Positions 42,174 to 48,815 of a stretch of DNA of 48,815 bases are shown piece by piece. The notes below the pieces were generated by a model. It saw only the letters and a program-made list of their open reading frames with translations, searched no databases and had not been told where the DNA came from. The position numbers were made by a program, and so were the translations under genes. Origin of the DNA: Phycisphaerae bacterium (GTDB lineage Bacteria > Planctomycetota > Phycisphaerae > Phycisphaerales > UBA1924); NCBI GenBank assembly GCA_030426605.1, contig JAUHXM010000012.1:1-48815 (forward strand), given 5' to 3'. Every line of letters starts with the position of its first letter. The stretch's first letter is position 1.

Positions 42174-43069
42174 ACAAGGCACGCCTGCTCGCCGCCGCGA
42201 CGCTGTCCCTCGCCACCGCCGCCCACGCCACCATCACGCTCACCGACGGCGACGCCGTCTTCACCATGCGCGACGGAACCTTCACCGGCGGCAACTGGGC
42301 CGGCGACCTTTTCGTAGACGACTCGGGCGACGACCACCTCTTCCGCAACCAGTGGTATTACCGCTCGCAGATCAACTCCTTCGAGCACGAACTGGGCTCG
42401 GACAACAACACCGCCGAGGGCGCCACGGGCAACACCGGGTTCATCGAGTGGGCCGAGGGCGGCTTCGAGTGGCGCCTTGACCTCACGCTGACCGACACCG
42501 GCGCCGGCACGGCCCGCGTCGATCAGGTCATGAGGATCTCGAACGTGTCGGGAGAAGCACGCACGATCACGATGTTCAACTACTCCGACATCGAGTTCGG
42601 AGGCTTCCTCGAGCCCAACACCGCCAAACGAGACGCCGACGGGTTCACCGTCAACAACCTCTCGATCCCCGACCGCGTCGCGAAGCACCTCGACTTCGGC
42701 GCCGCCGACGCCTGGCAGCTCGCCGACGCGAACGACATCATCGACGAGCTCGAGGACTTCGACGCCGACGTGCTGACCAACACAAACACGATCGCCTTCG
42801 ACGACATGTCCGGCGCGTTCCAGTTCGACCTGTCCATCCCCAACGGCCGGTCGCTGACCGTGATCACCGCCATCGAGATCGTCCCCGTCGGCGGCTGCAA
42901 CGCCGCGGACCTCGCCGAGCCCCTCGGCACGCTCAACGTGGACGACATCGACGCCTTCGTCGCCTCGTTCCTCGCATCGGACCCCGACGCCGACTGCGAC
43001 GGCTCGGGCGTGCTCAACGTGGACGACATCGACTGCTTCGTCGCCGCGTTCCTCGCCGGGTGCGGGTGA
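42170..43069 (+). CDS. Secreted protein with dockerin-like C-terminus, function unknown
   Basis: 299 residues. The signal peptide is KARLLAAATLSLATAAHA. The body (~20-240) is beta-rich, Asp/Thr/Gly-rich and of no family I recognise. The C-terminal ~55 residues carry two near-identical loops, GTLNVDDIDAFVASFL and GVLNVDDIDCFVAAFL, with three cysteines around them that might form a disulfide. The same tail type occurs on the peroxidase and on the protein at 25.7 kb. It is coupled to the SGNH hydrolase by an ATGA overlap. A 9-bp hairpin follows the stop. Confidence 0.85.
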   Translation: MNKARLLAAATLSLATAAHATITLTDGDAVFTMRDGTFTGGNWAGDLFVDDSGDDHLFRNQWYYRSQINSFEHELGSDNNTAEGATGNTGFIEWAEGGFEWRLDLTLTDTGAGTARVDQVMRISNVSGEARTITMFNYSDIEFGGFLEPNTAKRDADGFTVNNLSIPDRVAKHLDFGAADAWQLADANDIIDELEDFDADVLTNTNTIAFDDMSGAFQFDLSIPNGRSLTVITAIEIVPVGGCNAADLAEPLGTLNVDDIDAFVASFLASDPDADCDGSGVLNVDDIDCFVAAFLAGCG

Positions 43070-43088
43070 ACCGCGCGGTCAGGACGCA

Positions 43089-43109
43089 CGCGCCCGGTGT
43101 CCGGGCGCG
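43089..43109 (+). terminator. GC-rich hairpin after the secreted-protein operon
   Basis: CGCGCCCGG (43089-43097), loop TGT, CCGGGCGCG (43101-43109): a perfect 9-bp stem 19 nt after the stop codon. There is no U-tract. The remaining sequence to 43251 shows no gene. Confidence 0.6.
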
Positions 43110-43251
43110 ACGGCAAAGCCGCGCTCCCGGAAGGCCAGGACCGCATGAACCCGGCACCGGACCCGCGGGCGCACGACGTGACGCCCACGGGCGTGTCGCC
43201 GTCGATCGATCGGTCCGCACCCCGCGCTGCCCGGAGGGCCGGCGGCGTGGC

Positions 43252-43280
43252 TTGACAAATACCATAGGGGGGTATAGTAT
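43252..43280 (+). promoter_or_regulatory. Promoter with embedded CsoR-type operator
   Basis: A consensus -35 TTGACA (43252-43257), a 17-bp spacer and -10 TAGTAT (43275-43280). Within the spacer the inverted repeat ATACC-N7-GGTAT (43259-43275), with a G-run centre, resembles known CsoR/RcnR-family operators. A CsoR bound here would block polymerase. It controls the HMA-like gene and probably the CsoR gene behind it. Confidence 0.75.
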
Positions 43281-43341
43281 GTGGGCAATGGGGGGTACGC
43301 AGCCCGCACCCAACGCCACCACCAACCGAAGGGTGCCCCCC

Positions 43342-43569
43342 ATGAGTCTCGAGAAGAAATCAACCCGCAACATCAAGATCGACGGCATGTCCTCGCAGGC
43401 CGACGTGACCAAGGTCACCGGTGCCCTCAAGGTCGTGAGCGGCCTGTCGAACCAGACGGTCAAGGTCGGCTCCGCCACGATCCAGGCGGACAAAGCCGGG
43501 ACTGACGCCGCGTGCAAGGCGATCTCCGGCGCGGGCTTCAAGGCGCACGAGGTCGCCACGACCAAGTAA
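43342..43569 (+). CDS. HMA-fold (copper-chaperone-like) protein lacking the CxxC site
   Basis: 75 residues from the ATG at 43342, which has GAAGGG about 10 nt upstream; ATGs at 43279 and 43288 would extend into the promoter. The pattern is that of a CopZ-like beta-alpha-beta-beta-alpha-beta domain: NIKIDGM, a helix with TKVTGALKVVSGL, strands QTVKVGSATIQ, and a helix ending in AISGAGFKAHEV. Where CopZ has GMxCxxC, this protein has GMSSQAD, so both copper-binding cysteines are absent. One Cys remains in the second helix (DAACKAI). It lies under a CsoR-type operator and before a CsoR gene. It may bind another ligand, or have lost metal binding. Confidence 0.75.
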   Translation: MSLEKKSTRNIKIDGMSSQADVTKVTGALKVVSGLSNQTVKVGSATIQADKAGTDAACKAISGAGFKAHEVATTK

Positions 43570-43628
43570 TCGGCCACTACGGGCCCACCCCGTGTGGGTC
43601 TCGCTGCGAGCGCCGGGAGGGTAGAGAG

Positions 43629-43985
43629 ATGGCTCGCAAGTCACGAGCACGCAGCGCCACGGGCACGCCACCGGGCGACCAACTCGATTCCACTGGCCGC
43701 CCGGCCGCCGCGGACATCCCGGCGTCCCGGGCGGCCAACGTGAAACAACTCCGCCGCGCCCGCGGGCAGGTCGAGGGGATCGAACGCATGATCCTCGATG
43801 GCCGCTCGTGCGTGGACGTGATCACCCAGATCACCGCCGCGCGCGCCGGGCTGCTGGTCGTCGCCAAAGCCCTGCTTCAGGAACACCTGCTGGCCTGTCA
43901 CCACGCGGCGGTCGCCGACGGCAACGTCAAGGCCGACGCCATGTACCAGGAACTGGTCAATCTCGTCGCCAAGATGGCGAAATGA
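43629..43985 (+). CDS. csoR: CsoR/RcnR-family metal-sensing repressor
   Basis: 118 residues from the ATG at 43629, which has GGAGGGTAGAGAG just upstream. The four-helix DUF156 core begins at VKQLRRARGQVEGIERMI. The ligands Cys61 (RSCVDV), His86 and Cys90 (LLQEHLLACHH) match the Cys-x24-His-x3-Cys spacing of copper-sensing CsoR (C36, H61, C65 in M. tuberculosis). RcnR-type sensors carry His in the last position, so Cu(I) is the expected signal. The N-terminal ~35 residues are disordered and specific to this lineage. It should repress the promoter at 43252-43280. No copper P-type ATPase is in view. Confidence 0.9.
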   Translation: MARKSRARSATGTPPGDQLDSTGRPAAADIPASRAANVKQLRRARGQVEGIERMILDGRSCVDVITQITAARAGLLVVAKALLQEHLLACHHAAVADGNVKADAMYQELVNLVAKMAK

Positions 43986-44007
43986 ACACACCGCACCGCG
44001 GATCTGT

Positions 44008-44469
44008 TCAGAGATCGAGCCGGCGCACCATCACCACGTGCGCCCCGATGCCCTCGATCTCGAACTCGCCGCCGTGTTGCTCAAACCCAAGCTTCGCGTA
44101 ATACCCCGCCGCGCTCGTCCGCGCGTTGCACCACGCGAGCGCCGGCGGATCGTCGCCCTCCGCCGCGATCGCCAGCCCGCGCTCCACCATGGCCCGCCCG
44201 ATCCCCCGCCCCCGGTGCCCAGGCAGCACCGCCATGCCGCGGATCCGCACCCCGGGCTCGTCGCCCTCTGGCATCGGCTCGCGGGAGAACGACGCGACGC
44301 CGACGAGATCGTCATCCACGCGCACGCCGAGGTGAAACGAATCCGGGTGCTCGTCGAGCGGATACACACACGCCTCGGGCGGCTGGTTGGGGCGCAGCAC
44401 AGCCCTCCTGAGCGCGCGCGTCGCGTCCGCCCGCACCGGCGTGATCTTCGTTGTGCCAACCGGATCCAC
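44008..44469 (-). CDS. GNAT family N-acetyltransferase
   Basis: 153 residues. The acetyl-CoA-binding motif A is visible as VLPGHRGRGIGRAMVERGL, preceded by RIRGMAV and followed by NARTSAAGYYAKLGFEQHG, the usual motif B. The start is GTG at 44469. It is the last gene of an acn-DUF4328-GNAT run, 7 nt after the DUF4328 stop, and is convergent with csoR across 22 nt. Substrate unknown; such proteins acetylate amines, antibiotics or protein N-termini. Confidence 0.9.
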   Translation of the reverse strand: MDPVGTTKITPVRADATRALRRAVLRPNQPPEACVYPLDEHPDSFHLGVRVDDDLVGVASFSREPMPEGDEPGVRIRGMAVLPGHRGRGIGRAMVERGLAIAAEGDDPPALAWCNARTSAAGYYAKLGFEQHGGEFEIEGIGAHVVMVRRLDL

Positions 44470-44476
44470 GCCCCGC

Positions 44477-45181
44477 TCAGAGCCTGAGCCTGGGGTTGCC
44501 GCTCAAATGCCTCGCGCGTCGGCGCTGCCGACCGGTTAACCCGAGCACGACGGCGACGCACAGCACCGCCGCGAGCACCTGCAGGAGGGACCCCACCGGG
44601 TTCAGCCACGCGCCGATCATCTCGAACGGTGGGCCCTTGCGCGCCATCATGGACCCGAAGTTGCCCGCGATCGTCCCGAAGATCCACGCCGCCCACCACC
44701 CGGGCAGCAACGCCCCGACCCGCCCCATCGGCCAGTCCTCGGGCGACGCGCTGTCCCACAACGGATCGCTCGCGAGCCAGACCTCACGCAACGCGCGGTA
44801 GGGCATCCACAGGTGCGCGAAGGGCACGAAGTACCAACCCACGGCCATGCCCGGCGAGTCGGCGAACCCACGCCCGCCCAACGCCCGGGCGTTCACCGCG
44901 ACGCGGTACGTCCACACGCAGAACGTCACGATGATGGGAACGTACACCGCGAGCTGCCCGAGCCCCGAGAGCCCCCGGAGCAGCACGCCGACGTCCGCGA
45001 GGGATTGATCCCGCGCGCCACCGAGCCCGCCGTATCCGATCAGCTGCACCACCGCCCCGCCCAGCGACACAAGCTCAAGCGGCACGTAGCAGGCCAGCAG
45101 CACCGACACGACGACCGCCAGCGCCCCGATGCCCTTGAGACGCTCCGGCTCGCCCACACGGGATGCCGCGTCGGTGTCCAT
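44477..45181 (-). CDS. DUF4328 family membrane protein
   Basis: 234 residues with about five hydrophobic helices. The family signature is readable as VWTYRVAVNARALGG, then SPGMAVGWYFVPFAHLWMPY and REVWLASDP. A basic tail (RQRRRARHLS) ends the protein. It begins 4 nt after the acnA stop and is followed by the GNAT gene 7 nt later. DUF4328 has no known function. It is probably carried on the aconitase transcript. Confidence 0.85.
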   Translation of the reverse strand: MDTDAASRVGEPERLKGIGALAVVVSVLLACYVPLELVSLGGAVVQLIGYGGLGGARDQSLADVGVLLRGLSGLGQLAVYVPIIVTFCVWTYRVAVNARALGGRGFADSPGMAVGWYFVPFAHLWMPYRALREVWLASDPLWDSASPEDWPMGRVGALLPGWWAAWIFGTIAGNFGSMMARKGPPFEMIGAWLNPVGSLLQVLAAVLCVAVVLGLTGRQRRRARHLSGNPRLRL

Positions 45182-45185
45182 CAGG

Positions 45186-48023
45186 TCACGCAGGCTGCTT
45201 CGCCTCGTTCAGCTTCTTCCGGATCACCGTCTGCAAGATCCCACCGTTCCGCGCGTACTCAATCTCCACCGCTGTATCCAACCGCAGCCGCGCATCGAAC
45301 GTCGTCTTCTCGCCCTTCGGGCACGTCGCCGTGATCGACACGCTCATCCGCGGCTCGATCGAGTCGGGCAGCGCGATGTCGTACGTCTCGTCGCCCAACA
45401 AGCCAAGCGACTCGGCCGTCTGCCCGCCCGTGAACTCGAACGGCAGCACGCCCATAAACACCAGGTTGCTCCGGTGGATCCGCTCGAAGCTCGTCGCGAT
45501 CACGGCCTTCACGCCCAGCAGCATCGTCCCCTTGGCCGCCCAGTCGCGGCTCGAGCCCATGCCGTAGTCCTTGCCCGCCACGACGACCAGCGGCACGCCC
45601 GCCTTCTTGTAGTCCATCGCCGCGTCGTAGATGTACTCGACCGGAGCGTCCTTCAGGCCCGAGCCCTTCGTGAAATTCCGCGTCCACCCGCCCTCGGGCT
45701 GCTTCCCGCCCTCGGCCGCGATCTTGTTCTTCACGCGCACGTTCGCGAACGTCCCGCGCGTCATCACCCGGTCGTTGCCGCGCCGGCTGCCGTACGAGTT
45801 GAAGTCCTTCGGGGCCACGCCCGCGCCGATCAGGTACTGCCCCGCCGGCGTCTCCGGCTCGATCCGTCCCGCCGGCGAGATGTGATCCGTCGTGACCGAG
45901 TCACCCAAGAGCGCCAGGCACCGCGCGCCCCGGATCGTGCCGAAGCCCGGCGACTCCTGCGTCATCCCCTCGAAGAACGGCGGGTTCTGGATGTACGTGC
46001 TCGAATCCTCCCACGGGTACAGCTCGCTCTCGGACACCGGCACCCGATTCCATGTCTCGTTCTCCTCGTACACCTTCGCGTACTTCTCGACGAACTGGTC
46101 GCGCGTCAGCGCGCTCTCCACGCACGCCCGAACCTCCGCGTTCGTCGGCCAGATGTCCTTGAGGTACACGTCCTTGCCGTCGGGCGTCGTCGCGATCACG
46201 TCGTTCTGCAGATCGATGTCCACCGTCCCCGCGATCGCGTACGCCACCACCAGCGGCGGGCTCGCCAGGTAGTTGGCCTTCACCGCCGGGTGCACACGCC
46301 CCTCGAAGTTGCGATTGCCCGACAGCACGCTCGCGCACGCCAGGTCGCCCGCCTCGATCCCCGCCTCGATCTCCGGCGGCAGCGGCCCCGAGTTCCCGAT
46401 GCACGTCGTGCACCCGTACCCCACCAGGTGGAACCCCAGCGCCTCCAGGTCGTCCGTCAGGCCCGCACGCTCGTAATACTCCGTCACGACCTTGGAACCG
46501 GGCGCGAGCGACGTCTTCACCCACGGCTTGCGGCTCAGACCCAGCGCGTTCGCCTTCTTCGCCACCAGACCCGCCGCGATCATCACGTCCGGGTTCGAAG
46601 TGTTCGTGCAGCTCGTAATCGCCGCGATCACGACGCTCCCGTGCGTCAGCGGCACCCTCTGCCCGACCCGCTTCGGGTGGCTCGCCTCCGTGAGCGCGAC
46701 CTCCACGACCTCCTGCCCCGCGTCGCGCTTCGGCTCGGGGTTCACCGGCTCGTCCGTCACGTCGCCGCCCTCGCCCGCCCAACGGTTCAGGTTGACGGCC
46801 TCGCTGGGCACCCGCTTGCCGAACGTGTCCACCAGGTCCTTGTGCCACTGTGCCTTCATGTTCGACAGCGCGATCCGGTCCTGCGGCCGCTTCGGCCCCG
46901 CCAGCGACGGCACCACCGTGCTCAGGTCCAGCTCCAGCACGCTCGCGAACGCCGGCTCGGGCGTCTCCTTCGTCCAGAAGAACCCCGACGCCTTCGCCCA
47001 CGCCTCCGTCAACGCGACCTCGTCGGCGCTCTTGCCCGTGAAGCGCAGGTACTCGATCGTCTTCGCGTCGATCGGGAAGAAGCCGCACGTCGCGCCGTAC
47101 TCGGGCGCCATGTTCGCGATCGTCCCACGGTCCGGGACGCTCAGCTCGCCCATGCCGTCGCCGAAGAACTCCACGAACTTCTCGACCACGCCGTGCTCAC
47201 GCAGCATCTGCGTGACGGTCAGCACCAGGTCCGTCGCCGTCGCGCCCTCCGGCAGCCTCCCCTTGAGCTTGAACCCGACCACCTCCGGCGTCAGCATGTA
47301 CACCGGCTGACCGAGCATCACCGCCTCGGCCTCGATCCCACCCACGCCCCAGCCGAGGACGCCCAACGCGTTGATCATCGTCGTGTGCGAGTCCGTGCCC
47401 ACGAGCGAGTCCGGGTAGACCACCGTCTCGCCGCCCACGCTCTTCGTGAGACACCCGCGCGCCAGATACTCCAGGTTCACCTGGTGCACGATGCCGGTCG
47501 CGGGGGGGACGGCCCGGAAGTTGCTCAGCGACTCCTGGCCCCACTTCAGGAACGTGTAGCGCTCGTTGTTCCGCTCGAACTCCTTCTCCGCGTTGATCGT
47601 CAGCGCCACCCGCGTCGCGAAGTCATCCACCTGCACCGAGTGATCGATCACCAGGTCGCACTGCACCTCGGGGTTGATCTGAGACGCGTCGCCGCCCAAC
47701 GCCTTCATCGCGTCGCGCATCGCCGCCAGGTCCACCACGCACGGCACGCCCGTGAAGTCCTGCAGCACCACCCGCCCGGGCATGAACGGCATCTCGACCG
47801 CGTTCACGTTCCCCGCGTCGTACACCGCGAGCCCCGCGACGTCGTCGTTGGTCACCACGAACCCGTCGATGTTCCGCAGCATGGCCTCCAGCAGCACCCG
47901 GATCGAGAACGGCATCCTCGACACCCCCGGGAACGAGCCCGCCAGCGCCGTCGGGTTGTAGTACGTGAAGCTCTTGCCGTTGACGCTGAGGGTCTCACGG
48001 GAATTGAACGGGTCGGCTGACAT
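45186..48023 (-). CDS. acnA: Aconitate hydratase A
   Basis: 945-residue [4Fe-4S] enzyme interconverting citrate and isocitrate in the citric acid cycle, of the AcnA/IRP1 branch (~890-940 residues). The cluster ligands are the Cys of ITSCTNTSNP and the two Cys of YGCTTCIGNSGP. Further family landmarks are VDLAAMRDA, VVYPDSLVGTDSHTTMI, LLGDSVTTDHISPAG and GMGSSRDWAAKGT, the last being the substrate-binding Ser-Arg of the swivel domain. AGGAG lies 7 nt before the ATG. Upstream is an AT-rich stretch with repeated ATTGA/TCAAT half-sites, and a LysR gene lies 450 nt away. First gene of acnA-DUF4328-GNAT. Confidence 0.96.
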   Translation of the reverse strand: MSADPFNSRETLSVNGKSFTYYNPTALAGSFPGVSRMPFSIRVLLEAMLRNIDGFVVTNDDVAGLAVYDAGNVNAVEMPFMPGRVVLQDFTGVPCVVDLAAMRDAMKALGGDASQINPEVQCDLVIDHSVQVDDFATRVALTINAEKEFERNNERYTFLKWGQESLSNFRAVPPATGIVHQVNLEYLARGCLTKSVGGETVVYPDSLVGTDSHTTMINALGVLGWGVGGIEAEAVMLGQPVYMLTPEVVGFKLKGRLPEGATATDLVLTVTQMLREHGVVEKFVEFFGDGMGELSVPDRGTIANMAPEYGATCGFFPIDAKTIEYLRFTGKSADEVALTEAWAKASGFFWTKETPEPAFASVLELDLSTVVPSLAGPKRPQDRIALSNMKAQWHKDLVDTFGKRVPSEAVNLNRWAGEGGDVTDEPVNPEPKRDAGQEVVEVALTEASHPKRVGQRVPLTHGSVVIAAITSCTNTSNPDVMIAAGLVAKKANALGLSRKPWVKTSLAPGSKVVTEYYERAGLTDDLEALGFHLVGYGCTTCIGNSGPLPPEIEAGIEAGDLACASVLSGNRNFEGRVHPAVKANYLASPPLVVAYAIAGTVDIDLQNDVIATTPDGKDVYLKDIWPTNAEVRACVESALTRDQFVEKYAKVYEENETWNRVPVSESELYPWEDSSTYIQNPPFFEGMTQESPGFGTIRGARCLALLGDSVTTDHISPAGRIEPETPAGQYLIGAGVAPKDFNSYGSRRGNDRVMTRGTFANVRVKNKIAAEGGKQPEGGWTRNFTKGSGLKDAPVEYIYDAAMDYKKAGVPLVVVAGKDYGMGSSRDWAAKGTMLLGVKAVIATSFERIHRSNLVFMGVLPFEFTGGQTAESLGLLGDETYDIALPDSIEPRMSVSITATCPKGEKTTFDARLRLDTAVEIEYARNGGILQTVIRKKLNEAKQPA

Positions 48024-48094
48024 GGCGTGCTCCTTCGTGCCCGGGCCAGTCCTCGGGCTGCTCTAGTATCGGCGGCATCATGGAATAGAACAAA

Positions 48095-48130
48095 TCAATA
48101 GAAATAACGCCATTGATCAAATTTCTCAAT
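48095..48130. promoter_or_regulatory. AT-rich repeat of TCAAT/ATTGA half-sites, candidate LysR box
   Basis: TCAAT (48095-48099), ATTGA (48112-48116) and TCAAT (48126-48130) alternate in an AT-rich island. ATTGATCAAATTTCTCAAT (48112-48130) is an interrupted dyad with a 9-nt centre, the size of LysR-type boxes (T-N11-A). It lies ~70-105 nt upstream of acnA and ~165 nt before the DUF1328 gene. A LysR gene ends 342 nt away. Role inferred. Confidence 0.45.
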
Positions 48131-48292
48131 GAATTGCGTCGGGCCTCGGCGTCTCGTTCAACACGGATCAGGCGGCCCCCCGCCCCATCCGCCCCGCCCC
48201 TCGCATGAAAGTTCCTTCACACGCGACAGTTATGATTTTCGCCGGTCGCCGGGACGGGCCCGGCGGCGTCCGTCCACACAGGAGTCCTCGCC

Positions 48293-48466
48293 ATGCTCGG
48301 TCTCGCCATCACGTTCCTCATCATCGCCATCATCGCCGGCATCCTCGGGCTCTCCGGCATCGCCGCGATCTCGAGCCAGATCGCCTGGATCCTCTTCGTC
48401 GTCTTCCTGATCCTCTTCATCCTCTCCATGGTCGCCCGAGCCCTCCGCGGCAAGAGCGTCGTCTAA
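48293..48466 (+). CDS. DUF1328 (YtjA-like) small membrane protein
   Basis: 57 residues with two hydrophobic helices ([18 protein letters not shown] and [19 protein letters not shown]) separated by SGIAAIS, the typical layout of DUF1328/UPF0391 proteins. AGGAG lies 8 nt before the ATG and a -10-like TATGAT stands at 48231-48236, giving a leader of about 50 nt. In other bacteria such genes are often stress-induced; the function is unknown. Convergent with the LysR gene. Confidence 0.85.
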   Translation: MLGLAITFLIIAIIAGILGLSGIAAISSQIAWILFVVFLILFILSMVARALRGKSVV

Positions 48467-48472
48467 CGCCCG

Positions 48473-48815
48473 TCAACCGGTCGCCGAGAGCAACGCCCGC
48501 TCAAACGCGGCCGCCGCCGGGCTCGGCGTCCGGTCACGCCGGCGCACCACCGCAAGCTGGCGCGTGACCTTCCCGTCCCGGCACGTCACGCCCTGCGCGC
48601 TCGCCTCGAGCGCGAACCGGGAGACAAACCCGACGCCGATCCCCGCGCGCACCATCTGCTCGATCGACTGGATCGAACGCACCTCCATCACCACATCCAA
48701 CGTCACCCCGTGCGCGCCCGCCGCCTCATCGATCACGCCGCGCACCGCGCTGCCCGCCTCGAACCCCACGACCGGCTCGCCCGCCAGGTCCGACCACCGG
48801 AACGACTTCCGCCCG
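48473..48815 (-). CDS. LysR-type transcriptional regulator, N-terminus beyond right edge
   Basis: Only the C-terminal ~114 residues are visible. They fit the second half of a LysR substrate-binding domain: WSDLAGEPVVGFEAGSAVR, VRSIQSIEQMVRAGIGVGFV and LAVVRRRDRTPSPAAAAF. The reading frame continues through the window edge, so the GTG at 48769 is internal. The helix-turn-helix domain lies outside. Stop 6 nt after the convergent DUF1328 stop. Regulation of acnA is possible from position but unproven. Confidence 0.85.
   Translation of the reverse strand, partial: GRKSFRWSDLAGEPVVGFEAGSAVRGVIDEAAGAHGVTLDVVMEVRSIQSIEQMVRAGIGVGFVSRFALEASAQGVTCRDGKVTRQLAVVRRRDRTPSPAAAAFERALLSATG

Noticed and set aside
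1-48815. CRISPR arrays, tRNA genes, insertion sequences and prophage genes
   Set aside because: No regularly spaced direct repeats, cloverleaf-like sequences, transposases, integrases or phage structural genes were seen on reading the window.

Overview
The window is GC-rich bacterial chromosome with closely packed genes on both strands. Gene content points to a Planctomycetota member, most likely class Phycisphaerae. The supporting evidence is secreted proteins ending in paired dockerin-like LxxDDIDxF repeats, a PEP-CTERM-like tail, long intergenic inverted repeats, a solitary nuoB separated from nuoJKLMN, and a WXG100/FtsK-type module in what should be a diderm cell. The taxon is inferred from protein style only, because there is no rRNA here. 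I saw no tRNA, rRNA, CRISPR array, prophage or transposase.

Layout, left to right. 0-9 kb: an FtsK DNA translocase cut by the left edge, a YifB/ComM AAA ATPase, a cupin, an M1-family metallopeptidase lipoprotein, a TetR regulator with a near-perfect palindrome upstream, and PgsA. 8.8-15.8 kb: nuoJKLMN, the membrane arm of respiratory complex I, translationally coupled, with histidine-rich inserts in NuoL and NuoM. 15.8-25.6 kb: a membrane protein with a poly-Asp tail, PheA (chorismate mutase-prephenate dehydratase) with a histone-like tail, a secreted animal-type haem peroxidase, a coiled-coil protein, an RluB-type pseudouridine synthase, a YihY/BrkB membrane protein, a tandem ACT protein and solitary nuoB. 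25.6-30.6 kb: a secreted dockerin-tailed protein, PgpA, ribosomal protein bL34, RNase III with a structured leader, and an exo/endonuclease/phosphatase-fold lipoprotein.

30.6-35.7 kb (minus strand) holds the most interesting locus. Two small WXG100-like helical-hairpin proteins flank a coiled-coil protein, and all three are coupled to a 1317-residue membrane-anchored FtsK/EssC-like ATPase. It looks like a minimal type VII-like secretion module without any other recognisable T7SS component. 35.7-41.2 kb: HAD phosphatase, OsmC, a pseudopilin, BioY, TerC, RecQ and a 41-residue membrane protein. 41.2-44 kb: an SGNH hydrolase with a PEP-CTERM-like tail, another dockerin-tailed secreted protein, then an HMA-fold protein lacking its copper-binding cysteines next to a CsoR with intact copper ligands. 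44-48.8 kb: GNAT, DUF4328 and aconitase in one operon, a DUF1328 peptide and a LysR regulator cut by the right edge.

Two signals recur. Several start codons lie only 5-8 nt after a TAnnnT-type -10 hexamer, suggesting leaderless mRNAs. Several gene ends carry long perfect inverted repeats that probably terminate transcription. PgsA and PgpA catalyse consecutive steps of phosphatidylglycerol synthesis, although they lie 19 kb apart.
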